A stretch of DNA of 64,000 nucleotides from Mannheimia varigena (GCF_013377235.1 NZ_CP016226.1:2075788-2139787); one strand, 5' to 3'; positions 52,019 to 61,628 are shown, numbered from the stretch's first letter. Notes: generated by a model not told the origin, from the sequence alone. Made by a program: numbers and translations.

Positions 52019-52777
52019 TTAACGAGCAGTCCAACCGCCGTCCATAGTCAAGGTTGCACCTGAGATAGATGCTGCAGCATCAGAGCATAAGAATTTCACA
52101 AATTCACCTAACTCTTTTGGCTCAATTAGACGTTTCACTGCAGCGTTCGCTAGCATAATCTTGCTAATCACTTCTTCTTCTGAAATACCGTGGTTTTTCG
52201 CTTGGTCAGCAATTTGTTTATCTACTAATGGGGTGCGAACATAAGCAGGGCAGATAGAGTTCACGGTAATACCAAACTGGCCACCTTCTAATGCAGCCGT
52301 TTTGGTTAAACCTGATAAACCGTGTTTGGCTGAAACATAAGCTGATTTATAATCAGAAGCGACTAAACCGTGGATTGAATTTAAATTAATGATACGCCCC
52401 CAATTTTTTGCTTTCATATACTTCCAACTGTATTTGGTTAATAAGAACGGGGCAGTAAGCATTAAGTTGATCATAAAGTCCCATTTATCTTCAGGGAATT
52501 CTTCGATTGAGCAAACATTTTGAATGCCGGCAACGTTTACTAAGATATCTACGCCGCCAAATTTCTCAGCAGCAAATTTAACTGCAGCTTGGCAACCTTC
52601 ACGTTTTGAAAGATCTGCTTTAATGAAAGCGGCACCAAGTCTTGCGGAATGCTCTTTTAACGCTTCTTCGTTTACATCCACCATGACAATATTTAAATCT
52701 TCAGTTGCAAGGCTTTCACAAACTGCTAAGCCAATACCACTTGCTGCACCTGTTACTAATGCTGTTTTTTTAGACAT
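52019..52777 (-). CDS. bdhA: 3-hydroxybutyrate dehydrogenase
   Basis: A 252-residue short-chain dehydrogenase. NAD site TGAASGIGLAVCE near residue 9; VNVAGIQ near 85; catalytic Ser in LNSIHG and the YVSAKHG Tyr-Lys pair near 150; VNSICPAYVRTPLVDKQI near 180 is typical of 3-hydroxybutyrate dehydrogenases. It oxidises (R)-3-hydroxybutyrate to acetoacetate. The ATG at 52777 has AGAAGGA before it; the frame back to 52828 is not used. It lies between the thiolase and gntP genes. Confidence 0.88.
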   Translation of the reverse strand: MSKKTALVTGAASGIGLAVCESLATEDLNIVMVDVNEEALKEHSARLGAAFIKADLSKREGCQAAVKFAAEKFGGVDILVNVAGIQNVCSIEEFPEDKWDFMINLMLTAPFLLTKYSWKYMKAKNWGRIINLNSIHGLVASDYKSAYVSAKHGLSGLTKTAALEGGQFGITVNSICPAYVRTPLVDKQIADQAKNHGISEEEVISKIMLANAAVKRLIEPKELGEFVKFLCSDAAASISGATLTMDGGWTAR

Positions 52778-52805
52778 AGAATTTTCCTTCTGTTTTATTA
52801 AATTT

Positions 52806-52829
52806 GTTGGTGAGCGTAAACCCACCAAC
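52806..52829 (-). other. Intercistronic hairpin between the thiolase gene and bdhA
   Basis: GTTGGTG (52806-52812) and CACCAAC (52823-52829) form a perfect 7-bp stem. It is similar in size and placement to the hairpin between bdhA and gntP. Confidence 0.5.
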
Positions 52830-52848
52830 TCACATCAAAATTTATGGA

Positions 52849-54030
52849 TTAAACACGTTCAACGATCAATGCGATACCTTGACCACCACCAATACATAAT
52901 GTTGCTAAACCAAATTGTTTATCACGAGTATGCATTGCATGTAACAAGGTAACTAAAATACGAGCGCCACTTGCACCTATTGGGTGACCAAGTGCAATCG
53001 CACCACCGTTTACGTTTACTTTTTCAGGAGCAAAGTTTAATTCTTTGCCCACTGCTAAGAATTGTGCTGCAAATGCTTCGTTTGCTTCAATTAAATCAAT
53101 ATCGTTTAATTGTAAGCCTGCTTTTTTCAATGCATTTAAAGTTGCTGGAACTGGTCCCATACCCATAATATCCGGAGCAACTCCACCACTTGCGTAGCCT
53201 CTTATACGAGCAAGAATATTTAAACCTAATGATTTTGCAGTTTCTTCCTCTACGATAACTAATGCTGCCGCACCATCGTTAATACCTGATGCATTACCTG
53301 CAGTCACTGTCCCTTCTTTATCAAAAGCAGTGCGAAGACCTGCTAACGCATCAAGAGTAGAATCTTGTTTTACAAACTCATCAGTATCAAAAACAACATC
53401 TTTACGTTTGATTTTGATGTTTAATGGCACGATCTCATTTTTAAATGCACCGGATTGAATTGCCGCTGTCGCTTTTTGCTGAGAAGCAAGTGCTAATTCA
53501 TCTTGCATTTCACGGGTGATACCATATTTTTTCGCTACATTTTCGGCTGTAATACCCATATGGTAGTGATTTTCTGCACACATTAAGCCATCAGATAAGA
53601 TCACATCTTGAACTTTCGCATCACCTAAACGATATCCCCAGCGAGATTTAGAATCTAATAAGTATGGAGCCTGGCTCATATTTTCCATACCACCTGCGAC
53701 AATGATATTGGCATCACCCGCTTTAATTGCCTGTGTAGCTAACGCCACTGCTTTTAAGCCTGAGCCACATACCTTATTGACAGTATAAGCTGGAACTTCT
53801 TGAGCAATTTCCGCACGTAATAACGCTTGGCGAGCAGGGTTTTGTCCAAGACCTGCTTGCAAAACATTACCCATAATCACTTCATCGACGGCAGCAATAT
53901 CTATGCCTGATTTTTCAATCGCTGACTTAATTACAGTTGTACCAAGCTCAACCGCTGATACACCGGATAAAGAACCGCCAAAACTACCGATTGCGGTACG
54001 TACCGCACTTGCAATAACGACATTTTTCAT
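52849..54030 (-). CDS. atoB: Acetyl-CoA acetyltransferase (thiolase)
   Basis: A 393-residue thiolase that splits acetoacetyl-CoA into two acetyl-CoA. Active-site Cys in NKVCGSGLKAV near residue 88, the His block GGAIALGHPIGASGARI near 345, and the second Cys in LCIGGGQGIA near 378. It lies in the ato cluster, so degradation is the probable direction. Confidence 0.93.
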   Translation of the reverse strand: MKNVVIASAVRTAIGSFGGSLSGVSAVELGTTVIKSAIEKSGIDIAAVDEVIMGNVLQAGLGQNPARQALLRAEIAQEVPAYTVNKVCGSGLKAVALATQAIKAGDANIIVAGGMENMSQAPYLLDSKSRWGYRLGDAKVQDVILSDGLMCAENHYHMGITAENVAKKYGITREMQDELALASQQKATAAIQSGAFKNEIVPLNIKIKRKDVVFDTDEFVKQDSTLDALAGLRTAFDKEGTVTAGNASGINDGAAALVIVEEETAKSLGLNILARIRGYASGGVAPDIMGMGPVPATLNALKKAGLQLNDIDLIEANEAFAAQFLAVGKELNFAPEKVNVNGGAIALGHPIGASGARILVTLLHAMHTRDKQFGLATLCIGGGQGIALIVERV

Positions 54031-54133
54031 AATGTTTTCCTTCTGTTAATTAGAAAAGCTCTCGCTTCTCTTACAATAACAAGCGATTAAATATTGCAAT
54101 TTTTTTGCTAAAAATAACCGCTTGTTTTACTAG

Positions 54134-55477
54134 TTAAAGAAAATAGAGTCCTATGACAAAGATTGGTGTAGTAAAGATGAGTACTGTCATGCAGTAACCC
54201 ATAATGTCACGTACACCTAACCCTGCAATACCGAGGGCTGGTAATGCCCAGAATGGTTGAGCCATATTTGCCCACATATCGCCGTATGCAATCCCCATTA
54301 CTGCTTTGCCTAAATCAGCACCTAATTCTTGTGCTGCGGGAATTACGAATGGACCTTGTACTACCCAGTGACCACCACCTGATGGAACCGCAAAGTTCAC
54401 TAATGCAGAGCTAAAGAAAGTTAAGATTGGGAAAGTATCTTTATTTGAGATATCCACGAAGAACTGAGTGATCATGCCACCTAAGCCTGAATGTTCCATC
54501 ATTAATTGCATACCTGCATAGAATGGGAACTGAATCAGAATACCAGCAGTACTACGAGCTGCATTGGTTACTGCACGAACATAAGCTGCTGGTGAACTAT
54601 GTAATGCTAAACCAACTATCAAGAAGATGAAGTTCACAATATTGATAGTGAGGTTAAAACCTTTGTCTACAAAATACATTGCTAAATAGGCAAAACCTGT
54701 ACCAGATATGATGTAAGCCAGAATACGACTTTCTTCAATTTTCTCAGCAACGGTTGCATCAGCATCTAATTTTTTGCTGAAATCCGGATCTTCTTGTAAT
54801 AAACGAGGATCAATGGTTTTGATTTCATCTGCTTTCGGATGCATCATACGAGTGATGAATGGTAAGCAGATAATCAACATTACAACGATAAAGATGTTAT
54901 AACCTGTCAGAAGAGTCTGTGTGACAGGAATGATACCGTCAGTATAGTTGCTATCTGTGATGAAACGTGCGATTGGATTATTTGGTGTTGCTGCTTGTAA
55001 TGGCATAGAACCAGAGAAACCTCCACCCCAAGTCATAAAGCCAATATAAGCACAAGCGATTAAAAGAGCATAATCTACACCTTTAATACGACGGGCAACT
55101 TCTTTCGCAAACATAGCACCTACAACTAAGCCAAAGCCCCAGTTGATAGTACAAGCAACACAGCTCATAAATGTAACAAGCATTACCCCTTGAGTTGGTG
55201 TTTTTGCTACAGAAGCTGCTGTACCTAAGAAACGGCGAATTTGCGGTGCGGAAGCAAGAGCATTACCCGTTACCACTACCATTGCCATTTGCATAGAGAA
55301 TGCGAGTAGATTCCAGAAACCATTACCCCACATCTCAACTAGTGAACTGGCGCTATGTTCTGTTACACTAAATGCCCAGAAGAAAATAACAATGCTGAGT
55401 AATACTGCCAAAACCAATGGTTCTGGCATATATTTACTGACGATAGTCGTCATGAATCGGGAGATACGACTGATCAT
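54134..55477 (-). CDS. atoE: Short-chain fatty acid transporter AtoE
   Basis: A 447-residue membrane protein with about 12 segments of the AtoE family. Motifs include NWGFGLVVGAMFAKEVARR near residue 112, TWGGGFSGSMPLQAATPNN near 150 and VNFAVPSGGGHWVVQGPFV near 365. It imports acetoacetate or short-chain fatty acids. It starts 10 bases after atoA. Confidence 0.92.
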   Translation of the reverse strand: MISRISRFMTTIVSKYMPEPLVLAVLLSIVIFFWAFSVTEHSASSLVEMWGNGFWNLLAFSMQMAMVVVTGNALASAPQIRRFLGTAASVAKTPTQGVMLVTFMSCVACTINWGFGLVVGAMFAKEVARRIKGVDYALLIACAYIGFMTWGGGFSGSMPLQAATPNNPIARFITDSNYTDGIIPVTQTLLTGYNIFIVVMLIICLPFITRMMHPKADEIKTIDPRLLQEDPDFSKKLDADATVAEKIEESRILAYIISGTGFAYLAMYFVDKGFNLTINIVNFIFLIVGLALHSSPAAYVRAVTNAARSTAGILIQFPFYAGMQLMMEHSGLGGMITQFFVDISNKDTFPILTFFSSALVNFAVPSGGGHWVVQGPFVIPAAQELGADLGKAVMGIAYGDMWANMAQPFWALPALGIAGLGVRDIMGYCMTVLIFTTPIFVIGLYFL

Positions 55478-55487
55478 AATAGCCCCA

Positions 55488-56147
55488 TTACATACCTGCT
55501 AGTGGCATTATTTTTAAGTTTGGAGAAACGATAAATTCTGCTTCGGTTTTAGCTTTAACAGTCTCTAAATCATAGCCTTCGGCAATTTCAGTTAGGGTTA
55601 ATTTACCGTCGATAAATTCAAATACCGCAAGCTCGGTAACCACTAGATGGACTTTATTACGTGCGGTTAAAGGTAGCGTGCATTTTTTCAAGATTTTTGA
55701 AGTACCGGTTTTAGCACAATGTTCCATTCCAATAATGACTCGACGGGAACCAGTCACTAAATCCATTGCTCCACCCATTCCAGGAACCATTTTCCCTGGT
55801 ACCATCCAATTAGCTAGGTTTGCCTCTTGATCGACTTCTAAACCACCAAGTACGCAAGCATCGACATGACCACCACGGATAAGAGCGAATGAGTAACTAC
55901 TATCAAAGAACATACCACCGGTTTGGATTGAACAAGGTTGACCACCGGCATTGACGATGTTTTCATCAGGATTTTCAGGATCAAAGGCAGCCAAGCCTAA
56001 AAAACCATTTTCAGATTGTAGAGTGATAGAAATATCACTTGGAACATAGTTCGCTACCATAGTGGGTAAACCAATACCAAGATTAACGATATCTCCGTCT
56101 TTAAATTCTAGGGCAATACGGCGGGCAATAATTTCTTTAGCATTCAT
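55488..56147 (-). CDS. atoA: Acetate CoA-transferase subunit beta
   Basis: A 219-residue CoA-transferase beta subunit. The catalytic Glu is in LQSENGFLGLA near residue 46. GMGGAMDLVTGSRRVIIGMEH near 123 is conserved. With AtoD it activates acetoacetate or short-chain acids using acetyl-CoA. 16 bases separate it from atoD. Confidence 0.94.
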   Translation of the reverse strand: MNAKEIIARRIALEFKDGDIVNLGIGLPTMVANYVPSDISITLQSENGFLGLAAFDPENPDENIVNAGGQPCSIQTGGMFFDSSYSFALIRGGHVDACVLGGLEVDQEANLANWMVPGKMVPGMGGAMDLVTGSRRVIIGMEHCAKTGTSKILKKCTLPLTARNKVHLVVTELAVFEFIDGKLTLTEIAEGYDLETVKAKTEAEFIVSPNLKIMPLAGM

Positions 56148-56163
56148 TGTTATTCTCCTTTCA

Positions 56164-56811
56164 TTATCCTTGTACGATGTAATCTACAACCGCAGCAGGG
56201 GTCATTACTAAATTTGGATCAATTTCACCTACTCTCACGATGTTTGTAGCTTGCACGATCACAGTTTTTGCAGCTAACGCCATCATTGGATTGAAGTTTC
56301 GAGCTGCACCTGCAAAAACTAAGTTACCACTTTCATCGGCTATATCTGCTTTAATAATGGCTACATCAGCCTTTAGTGGCAGTTCAAGTAAGTATTCAAC
56401 ACCATCTATAGTGATTTTTTGTTTGCCTTCTTCCACCACTGTGCCAACACCGGTTGGCGTTAAGAAACCACCTAAGCCTGCACCACCTGCACGAATACGT
56501 TCTGCAAGAGTACCTTGTGGGCAAAGCTCAACATCGATCTCACCTGCAATCATACGTTTACCTGTTTCAGGATTTGTACCGATATGTGAAGCGTAGAGTT
56601 TTTTCACTCTCCCATTAACAATTAAAGGACCTACTCCAGTATCGATCATTGCTGTATCGCTACTAATCAGAGTAATGTCCTTAATTCCTAAATTTAAAAT
56701 TTCTTTAATGATGATTTCGGGAGCTCCACACCCCATAAATCCACCTGACATTATGGTCATACCATCAAAGAAATGGTTTCGGATCTTATCTATTGAAATA
56801 CATTTAGACAT
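56164..56811 (-). CDS. atoD: Acetate CoA-transferase subunit alpha
   Basis: A 215-residue alpha subunit with the GGFMGCGAPE glycine block near residue 23, the ELCPQGTLAERIRAGGAGLGGF signature near 95, and FAGAARNFNPMMA near 170. First gene of the atoD-atoA-atoE-atoB-bdhA-gntP operon, divergent from the LysR gene. Confidence 0.94.
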   Translation of the reverse strand: MSKCISIDKIRNHFFDGMTIMSGGFMGCGAPEIIIKEILNLGIKDITLISSDTAMIDTGVGPLIVNGRVKKLYASHIGTNPETGKRMIAGEIDVELCPQGTLAERIRAGGAGLGGFLTPTGVGTVVEEGKQKITIDGVEYLLELPLKADVAIIKADIADESGNLVFAGAARNFNPMMALAAKTVIVQATNIVRVGEIDPNLVMTPAAVVDYIVQG

Positions 56812-57113
56812 AACACTCTCCTATAAGATAAAATAAATTTATATATAAGGTTAAAAGTTGATTGCAGATAAAAGAGCAAGTTGCTCAATAACCTTCAGTA
56901 AATTGACAGATTATGCTCATAAAGCCTAAATTGAAATGCTTTCACCTTATCTTTTAGATAGAGAGTGTAGTGGCTTGTTTTGTTAATTTAAAATACAGTT
57001 TTTTTACTTATCTATAAATTAATTTTATGGTTTTGGTTAAACTTTAGTGTCTATTAAATGAATGAGACATATATTGTCAAAGTGAGTAGATAAGAGATAG
57101 GCTAGGAGAAATA
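56812..57113. promoter_or_regulatory. Divergent control region between atoD and the LysR gene
   Basis: About 300 AT-rich bases without a gene. A near-palindrome ATAAATTAATTTTAT (57014-57028) has the size of a LysR-type T-N11-A site and lies about 100 bases before the regulator. No CRP or FNR site is seen. Confidence 0.4.
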
Positions 57114-58013
57114 ATGGATATCAAGCATTTGCGCTATTTTATTGGAATTGTAGAAAACGGCTTTAATTTAAGTCGGACGTCACAAAATCTTTATATTTCT
57201 CAGCCCGCTTTAAGTATGATGATCAATGAATTTGAACATCAGGAAGATGTTGCTTTATTTACAAGAGCAAATGGCAAAATCAGTGGTTTAACCTATGTTG
57301 GTGAAAACTATTATCGAGATGCGAAGGAATTGCTTGAAAAATATCACCAGATGAATCGAAATTTGCATAATAAAGAGCAAGAAATTACAGGGAAAATCTC
57401 CATTGGTATTCCGCCTTTAATTCTTTCACTTATTTTTCCTAAAATTTTGCCGGAACTGATTTTAAATAACCCTCAAATTGAGTTTGAGGTAAAAGAGCAG
57501 GGAGCGTATTCATTAAAGAGTGAATTATTATTGGGTAATGTCAATTTTGCGACTTTGCTATATCCAGAGCATATTTCATCTAAAATTATTGAATCCTTTG
57601 AGATTTATCGCTCGGAATTGTCCGTTTTTTGTTCCCCAAATCATCATTTAGCACAGAAAAAAAGTGTTACTTGGCAAGATCTGCATAAAGAGAAAATAGT
57701 TACTTTTGATAAAACCTTTATGATTTATCAGCATCTAAAGGAGTCTTTTGAAAGACATAATATTCACCCAGATATTGTTTATGAATCAGCATCTTGGGAT
57801 TTTTTATATTATACGGCAAAATCTAATTCCGATATTTTAACTATTCTTCCATTGGCAACAGGGGAATATTATCAAGATCCACATTTAGTTAGTATTAAAA
57901 TTGAAGATCCTGTCTTATGGCGGGTAACACTATGTCGTTTGAAGAAAAGTAATTATTCCAATGCTGAGAATTATATTTTTGATGAAATATTAAAAGTATT
58001 TAGTTTACTATAA
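57114..58013 (+). CDS. LysR family regulator of the ketone-body cluster
   Basis: A 299-residue regulator with an N-terminal winged helix-turn-helix (MDIKHLRYFIGIVENGFNLS, SQPALSMMINEFEH) and a C-terminal effector domain with ISIGIPPLILSLIFPKILPEL. It is transcribed away from atoD, the usual arrangement for a LysR activator and its target operon. A similar regulator sits next to ato genes in H. influenzae, as I recall it. The effector is probably a short-chain acid or its CoA ester. Confidence 0.87.
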   Translation: MDIKHLRYFIGIVENGFNLSRTSQNLYISQPALSMMINEFEHQEDVALFTRANGKISGLTYVGENYYRDAKELLEKYHQMNRNLHNKEQEITGKISIGIPPLILSLIFPKILPELILNNPQIEFEVKEQGAYSLKSELLLGNVNFATLLYPEHISSKIIESFEIYRSELSVFCSPNHHLAQKKSVTWQDLHKEKIVTFDKTFMIYQHLKESFERHNIHPDIVYESASWDFLYYTAKSNSDILTILPLATGEYYQDPHLVSIKIEDPVLWRVTLCRLKKSNYSNAENYIFDEILKVFSLL

Positions 58014-58043
58014 GCAGAAAATTGTTTTTAGATATAGAATAAA

Positions 58044-58120
<77 letters not shown>

Positions 58121-58140
58121 AGAGATTTATAAAAAAGAAG

Positions 58141-58217
58141 TGGTCGGCGAGATAGGATTTGAACCTACGACCCACTGGTCCCAAACCAGTTGCGCTACCA
58201 AGCTGCGCTACTCGCCG
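58141..58217 (-). tRNA. tRNA-Pro (anticodon TGG)
   Basis: A 77-base cloverleaf with encoded CCA. Acceptor CGGCGAG pairs with CTCGCCG, the anticodon stem ACTGG/CCAGT holds the loop TTTGGGA, and the T arm is GGTTCGAATCC. It reads CCN proline codons. First gene of the pair. Confidence 0.96.
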
Positions 58218-58232
58218 ACAAATGATGGAGTG

Positions 58233-58260
58233 ATTATAAGATTCTTTATTTAACAGTCAA
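58233..58260 (-). promoter_or_regulatory. Promoter of the tRNA-Pro/tRNA-Arg unit
   Basis: On the minus strand TTGACT (58255-58260), 16 bp, TATAAT (58233-58238), about 15 bases before tRNA-Pro. Confidence 0.75.
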
Positions 58261-58346
58261 TCTTTTTTTGTGAAAGTTTGTTTGAATGCTTGAACTTTAT
58301 CCGCTATTTAAAATTAGCTTATCAAAAAGTAAATTTTTTGAGAGAA

Positions 58347-58362
58347 TAGCAAACGTTTTCGC
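58347..58362 (+). promoter_or_regulatory. PurR-like box upstream of folD
   Basis: TAGCAAACGTTTTCGC matches the PurR palindrome core GCAAACGTTTTCG. It lies 25 bases before the folD start codon. FolD supplies one-carbon units for purine synthesis, so control by PurR is plausible. Confidence 0.65.
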
Positions 58363-58386
58363 CAATTAATGTTTCGGGAGATAAAA

Positions 58387-59247
58387 ATGACTGCACAGAT
58401 TATTTCGGGGAGTGAAATTGCCTCAAAAATTAAAAAAGGAATTAGTGAAAAAATTACTCATTATGTTGAGCAAGGTAAACGCAAACCGGGGCTTGCGGTC
58501 ATTTTAGTGGGGGCTGATCCTGCCTCTCAAGTTTATGTTGGTAGCAAGCGTAAAAGTTGTGCAGAAATCGGTATTGAATCTAAATCTTACGATTTATCGG
58601 CAGAAGCAACAGAAGCAGAATTACTTTCACTGATAGAAGAACTTAATCAAGATGAGAGTGTGGACGGTATTTTGGTACAATTACCTTTACCAAAGCAGAT
58701 TGATTCCACTAAAGTCATTGAAGCCATTGCTCCGTATAAAGATGTAGACGGTTTCCATCCTTATAATGTGGGGCGTTTGGCTCAGCGTATTCCAACTTTA
58801 CGTTCTTGTACTCCTTATGGTGTAATGAAATTGCTTGAAACTACAGGTATGGATTTATACGGTCAGCACGCTGTGATTGTTGGGGCATCAAATATTGTAG
58901 GTCGCCCAATGGCACTAGAATTGTTGCTTGCCGGTTGTACAGTTACAGTTACGCATCGCTTTACTAAAGATTTAGAAAGCCACGTTCGCCAAGCTGATAT
59001 TCTCGTTGTTGCGGTAGGTAAGCCTGAATTTATTCCGGGTGATTGGATTAAAGAAGGGGCGATTGTGATTGATGTAGGTATTAATCGTGGAGCAGACGGT
59101 AAATTAAAAGGCGATGTGGAATATAGTGTTGCCTCGCAAAAAGCAAGCTTTATAACCCCAGTACCGGGTGGCGTTGGTCCAATGACGGTAGCAATGTTGA
59201 TGCAAAACACCTTACAGGCTTACGAAAACCACTTACAAGCGGTATAA
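58387..59247 (+). CDS. folD: Methylenetetrahydrofolate dehydrogenase / cyclohydrolase
   Basis: A 286-residue bifunctional enzyme (E. coli 288) that links methylene- and formyl-tetrahydrofolate. Catalytic region YVGSKRKSCAEIGI near residue 50 with the key Lys; VDGILVQLPLPKQID near 95; GRPMALELLLAGCTVT near 170; TPVPGGVGPMTVAML near 258. The ATG at 58387 has GGGAG before it; the frame from 58369 is not used. Confidence 0.96.
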   Translation: MTAQIISGSEIASKIKKGISEKITHYVEQGKRKPGLAVILVGADPASQVYVGSKRKSCAEIGIESKSYDLSAEATEAELLSLIEELNQDESVDGILVQLPLPKQIDSTKVIEAIAPYKDVDGFHPYNVGRLAQRIPTLRSCTPYGVMKLLETTGMDLYGQHAVIVGASNIVGRPMALELLLAGCTVTVTHRFTKDLESHVRQADILVVAVGKPEFIPGDWIKEGAIVIDVGINRGADGKLKGDVEYSVASQKASFITPVPGGVGPMTVAMLMQNTLQAYENHLQAV

Positions 59248-59264
59248 AACGAACAATTTTTTGC

Positions 59265-59297
59265 AAATCCCCAATTTCGATTGGGGATTTCTTTTTG
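59265..59297 (+). terminator. Terminator of folD
   Basis: AAATCCCCAAT and ATTGGGGATTT form a perfect 11-bp stem with a stable TTCG loop, followed by CTTTTT. Confidence 0.95.
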
Positions 59298-59365
59298 AAT
59301 TTCTAGGCTTTTCGGCAATAAACCGCTAAAATAGCTTCCATTTTTTGACAGCAAACTGACTTTAT

Positions 59366-60817
59366 ATGAAATTTATTATCAAACTTTTTCCTGAAATTAT
59401 GATTAAAAGCGATTCTGTGCGTAAACGCTTTATCAAAATTTTAACCTCTAATATCCGCAATGTGCTTTTAAAAGAAACGGAAAATGTATCCGTAGTGCGG
59501 AATTGGGATTTTATTGAAGTACGAGCCAAAGTGGCAGAAGAAGCTCCACTTGTACTTGAGTTATTACAACGCACGCCGGGGATTCACCATATTTTAGAAG
59601 TGGAAGAAACACCATTTACCGATATGCACGATATTTTTGAGCAAACCTATGCGGCAGTAAAAGATGAGTTAGAAGGTAAAACTTTTAGCGTACGTGTTCG
59701 CCGTAAAGGTAAGCACGATTTCCGCTCGCTAGATGTTGAGCGTTATGTTGGCGGCGGCTTGAATCAGCGTATTGAGAATGCGAAAGTGAAATTAAAAGAT
59801 CCGGATGTTACGGTGCGTATTGATATTGAGTATGACAAAATGTTGCTTATTAAGGCTCGTTATCAAGGACTTGGTGGCTATCCAATCGGCACGCAAGAAG
59901 ATGTGCTTTCGCTGATTTCAGGCGGTTTTGACTCAGGAGTGTCAAGCTATATGCTGATTCGCCGAGGTTCTCGTGTGCATTACTGTTTCTTCAATTTAGG
60001 CGGTGCAGCACACGAAATTGGTGTAAAACAGATGGCTTATCATATCTGGAGCCGTTACAGCACTTCGCATAAAGTTCGCTTTGTGGCAATTAATTTTGAA
60101 AATGTAGTTGGCGAGATTTTAGAAAAAGTCGATAACGGTCAAATGGGCGTGGTATTAAAACGTATGATGGTACGTGCAGCAAGCAAAATTGCCGAGCGTT
60201 TTGATATTCAAGCGATTGTAACAGGCGAGGCATTAGGACAGGTTTCAAGTCAAACGCTGACTAATTTACGCCTCATTGATAAAGCCTCTGACACCTTGGT
60301 TTTGCGTCCTCTAATTACCCATGATAAAGAGCAAATCATTGCGATGGCAAAAGTGATCGGTACAGATGATATTGCGAAATCAATGCCGGAATTTTGTGGT
60401 GTAATTTCGAAAAACCCAACGGTAAAAGCAATTGAAAGTAAAATAGTGGAGGAGGAAGGTAATTTTAACTTTGAGATACTAGAACAGGCAGTTCAAAATG
60501 CCACTTATTTGGATATCCGTGAAATTGCACAAGAAACTGAAAGAGAAGTGGTGTCGGTTGAAACAACGAGTGAATTATCTGCTAATGACATTATTTTAGA
60601 TATTCGTAGCCCTGAAGAAGTAGATGAAACCCCATTCCACTTGGATGGGGTTGAAGTGAAAGAAATGCCGTTTTATAAGCTTTCGAACAACTTTACGACA
60701 CTTGATCAAAGCAAAAATTATTTACTTTATTGCCAGAGAGGGGTAATGAGTAAATTACAAGCCCTTTATCTAAAAGAAAATGGTTTTAATAATGTAAAAG
60801 TTTTTCGAGCGAAATAA
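59366..60817 (+). CDS. thiI: tRNA 4-thiouridine synthase with rhodanese domain
   Basis: A 483-residue protein (E. coli 482). A THUMP domain comes first. The PP-loop ATP site SGGFDSGVSSYM is near residue 190, PEFCGVISKNPTV near 342 carries the conserved Cys, and a C-terminal rhodanese domain has the persulfide Cys in LYCQRGVMSKLQ near 455. It moves sulfur from a cysteine desulfurase to tRNA position 8 and to thiamine synthesis. The full two-domain form is present, so the thiamine role may be kept. Confidence 0.95.
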   Translation: MKFIIKLFPEIMIKSDSVRKRFIKILTSNIRNVLLKETENVSVVRNWDFIEVRAKVAEEAPLVLELLQRTPGIHHILEVEETPFTDMHDIFEQTYAAVKDELEGKTFSVRVRRKGKHDFRSLDVERYVGGGLNQRIENAKVKLKDPDVTVRIDIEYDKMLLIKARYQGLGGYPIGTQEDVLSLISGGFDSGVSSYMLIRRGSRVHYCFFNLGGAAHEIGVKQMAYHIWSRYSTSHKVRFVAINFENVVGEILEKVDNGQMGVVLKRMMVRAASKIAERFDIQAIVTGEALGQVSSQTLTNLRLIDKASDTLVLRPLITHDKEQIIAMAKVIGTDDIAKSMPEFCGVISKNPTVKAIESKIVEEEGNFNFEILEQAVQNATYLDIREIAQETEREVVSVETTSELSANDIILDIRSPEEVDETPFHLDGVEVKEMPFYKLSNNFTTLDQSKNYLLYCQRGVMSKLQALYLKENGFNNVKVFRAK

Positions 60818-60820
60818 TAT

Positions 60821-60857
60821 ATACCCCTTAATCAAGTAGATTAAGGGGTATTTTTTA
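60821..60857. terminator. Terminator between thiI and the YwiC-like gene
   Basis: ATACCCCTTAATC and GATTAAGGGGTAT form a perfect 13-bp stem with an AAGTA loop, then TTTTT. Its right end overlaps the stop of the converging gene. Confidence 0.93.
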
Positions 60858-61562
60858 CCATATTAAACTGATTAAAAATACCCCAATTATCGGGAATTCT
60901 AGCATTCCCACCTGTTTTACATTTAATCCAAAACTTGGCACTATAATTGCTCTAACAGTTGCAATTAAATAGGCAAAAAAGACCGCTTGCATAGGGCTTA
61001 ATGAATAAGTAAAAGCTAAGAGTAAATGTATCGCAATGCTTATTTCCATATAAATTGGATTTTTGCGTTCTCGCACCATACTTTTTATATAGAAAGTTGT
61101 TGCAATAAAAAAGAGCGTAGGGTGGAGTAAAATCTCAATGTTATATTGTCTTGTTGGCAGATAGTACGCCGCCATGCCCATTATTCCAAAGGTTAAAATA
61201 CCTGCAATATCATTCCATAGATTCCGTTCATCCTTTTGTTTTGCGAAGTAAATTTGAATGAGTCCAAGCGGTAGAATTATCAACAAAAATTGCAAAATAG
61301 TGGGGTTAGAGTAGAGAATAGGTAAAGCAAAAAGCAGGCTTAAAACGAAATAAATTATCGCCCATTTTTTATTGCGTTCGGTTGGTTTTTTACTAAATAA
61401 AGAGAGAAAAGGATAAGAAAAAAAATACAGAAATAGCCAGGAGAGTCCAAAGAAAATATATAAAGGTGTGAATCCACTTTCAATTACAGCATAAATAAAC
61501 GGTAGAATAGCCATTGCTAACGCACCGTGTTGATTTGAAATAACAGGTTTCTCTTTGAACAT
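60855..61562 (-). CDS. YwiC-like membrane protein
   Basis: A 235-residue protein with about eight to nine hydrophobic segments. The N-terminal SNQHGALAMAILPF recalls the PNQHGAWAM entry of the YwiC-like family, whose function is not known. FPIIGVFLISLIW at the end is hydrophobic. No operon partner: pfkA, upstream on the same strand, has its own terminator. Confidence 0.72.
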   Translation of the reverse strand: MFKEKPVISNQHGALAMAILPFIYAVIESGFTPLYIFFGLSWLFLYFFSYPFLSLFSKKPTERNKKWAIIYFVLSLLFALPILYSNPTILQFLLIILPLGLIQIYFAKQKDERNLWNDIAGILTFGIMGMAAYYLPTRQYNIEILLHPTLFFIATTFYIKSMVRERKNPIYMEISIAIHLLLAFTYSLSPMQAVFFAYLIATVRAIIVPSFGLNVKQVGMLEFPIIGVFLISLIW

Positions 61563-61582
61563 TTGATTCCCTTTTACTGAAT

Positions 61583-61613
61583 AATAAAAAAGGCGACTAA
61601 CATAGTCGCCTTT
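61583..61613 (-). terminator. Terminator of pfkA
   Basis: AAAGGCGACTA and TAGTCGCCTTT form a perfect 11-bp stem with an ACA loop; on the minus strand TTTTTT follows. Confidence 0.95.
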
Positions 61614-61628
61614 AAATTTTAAGAAATC

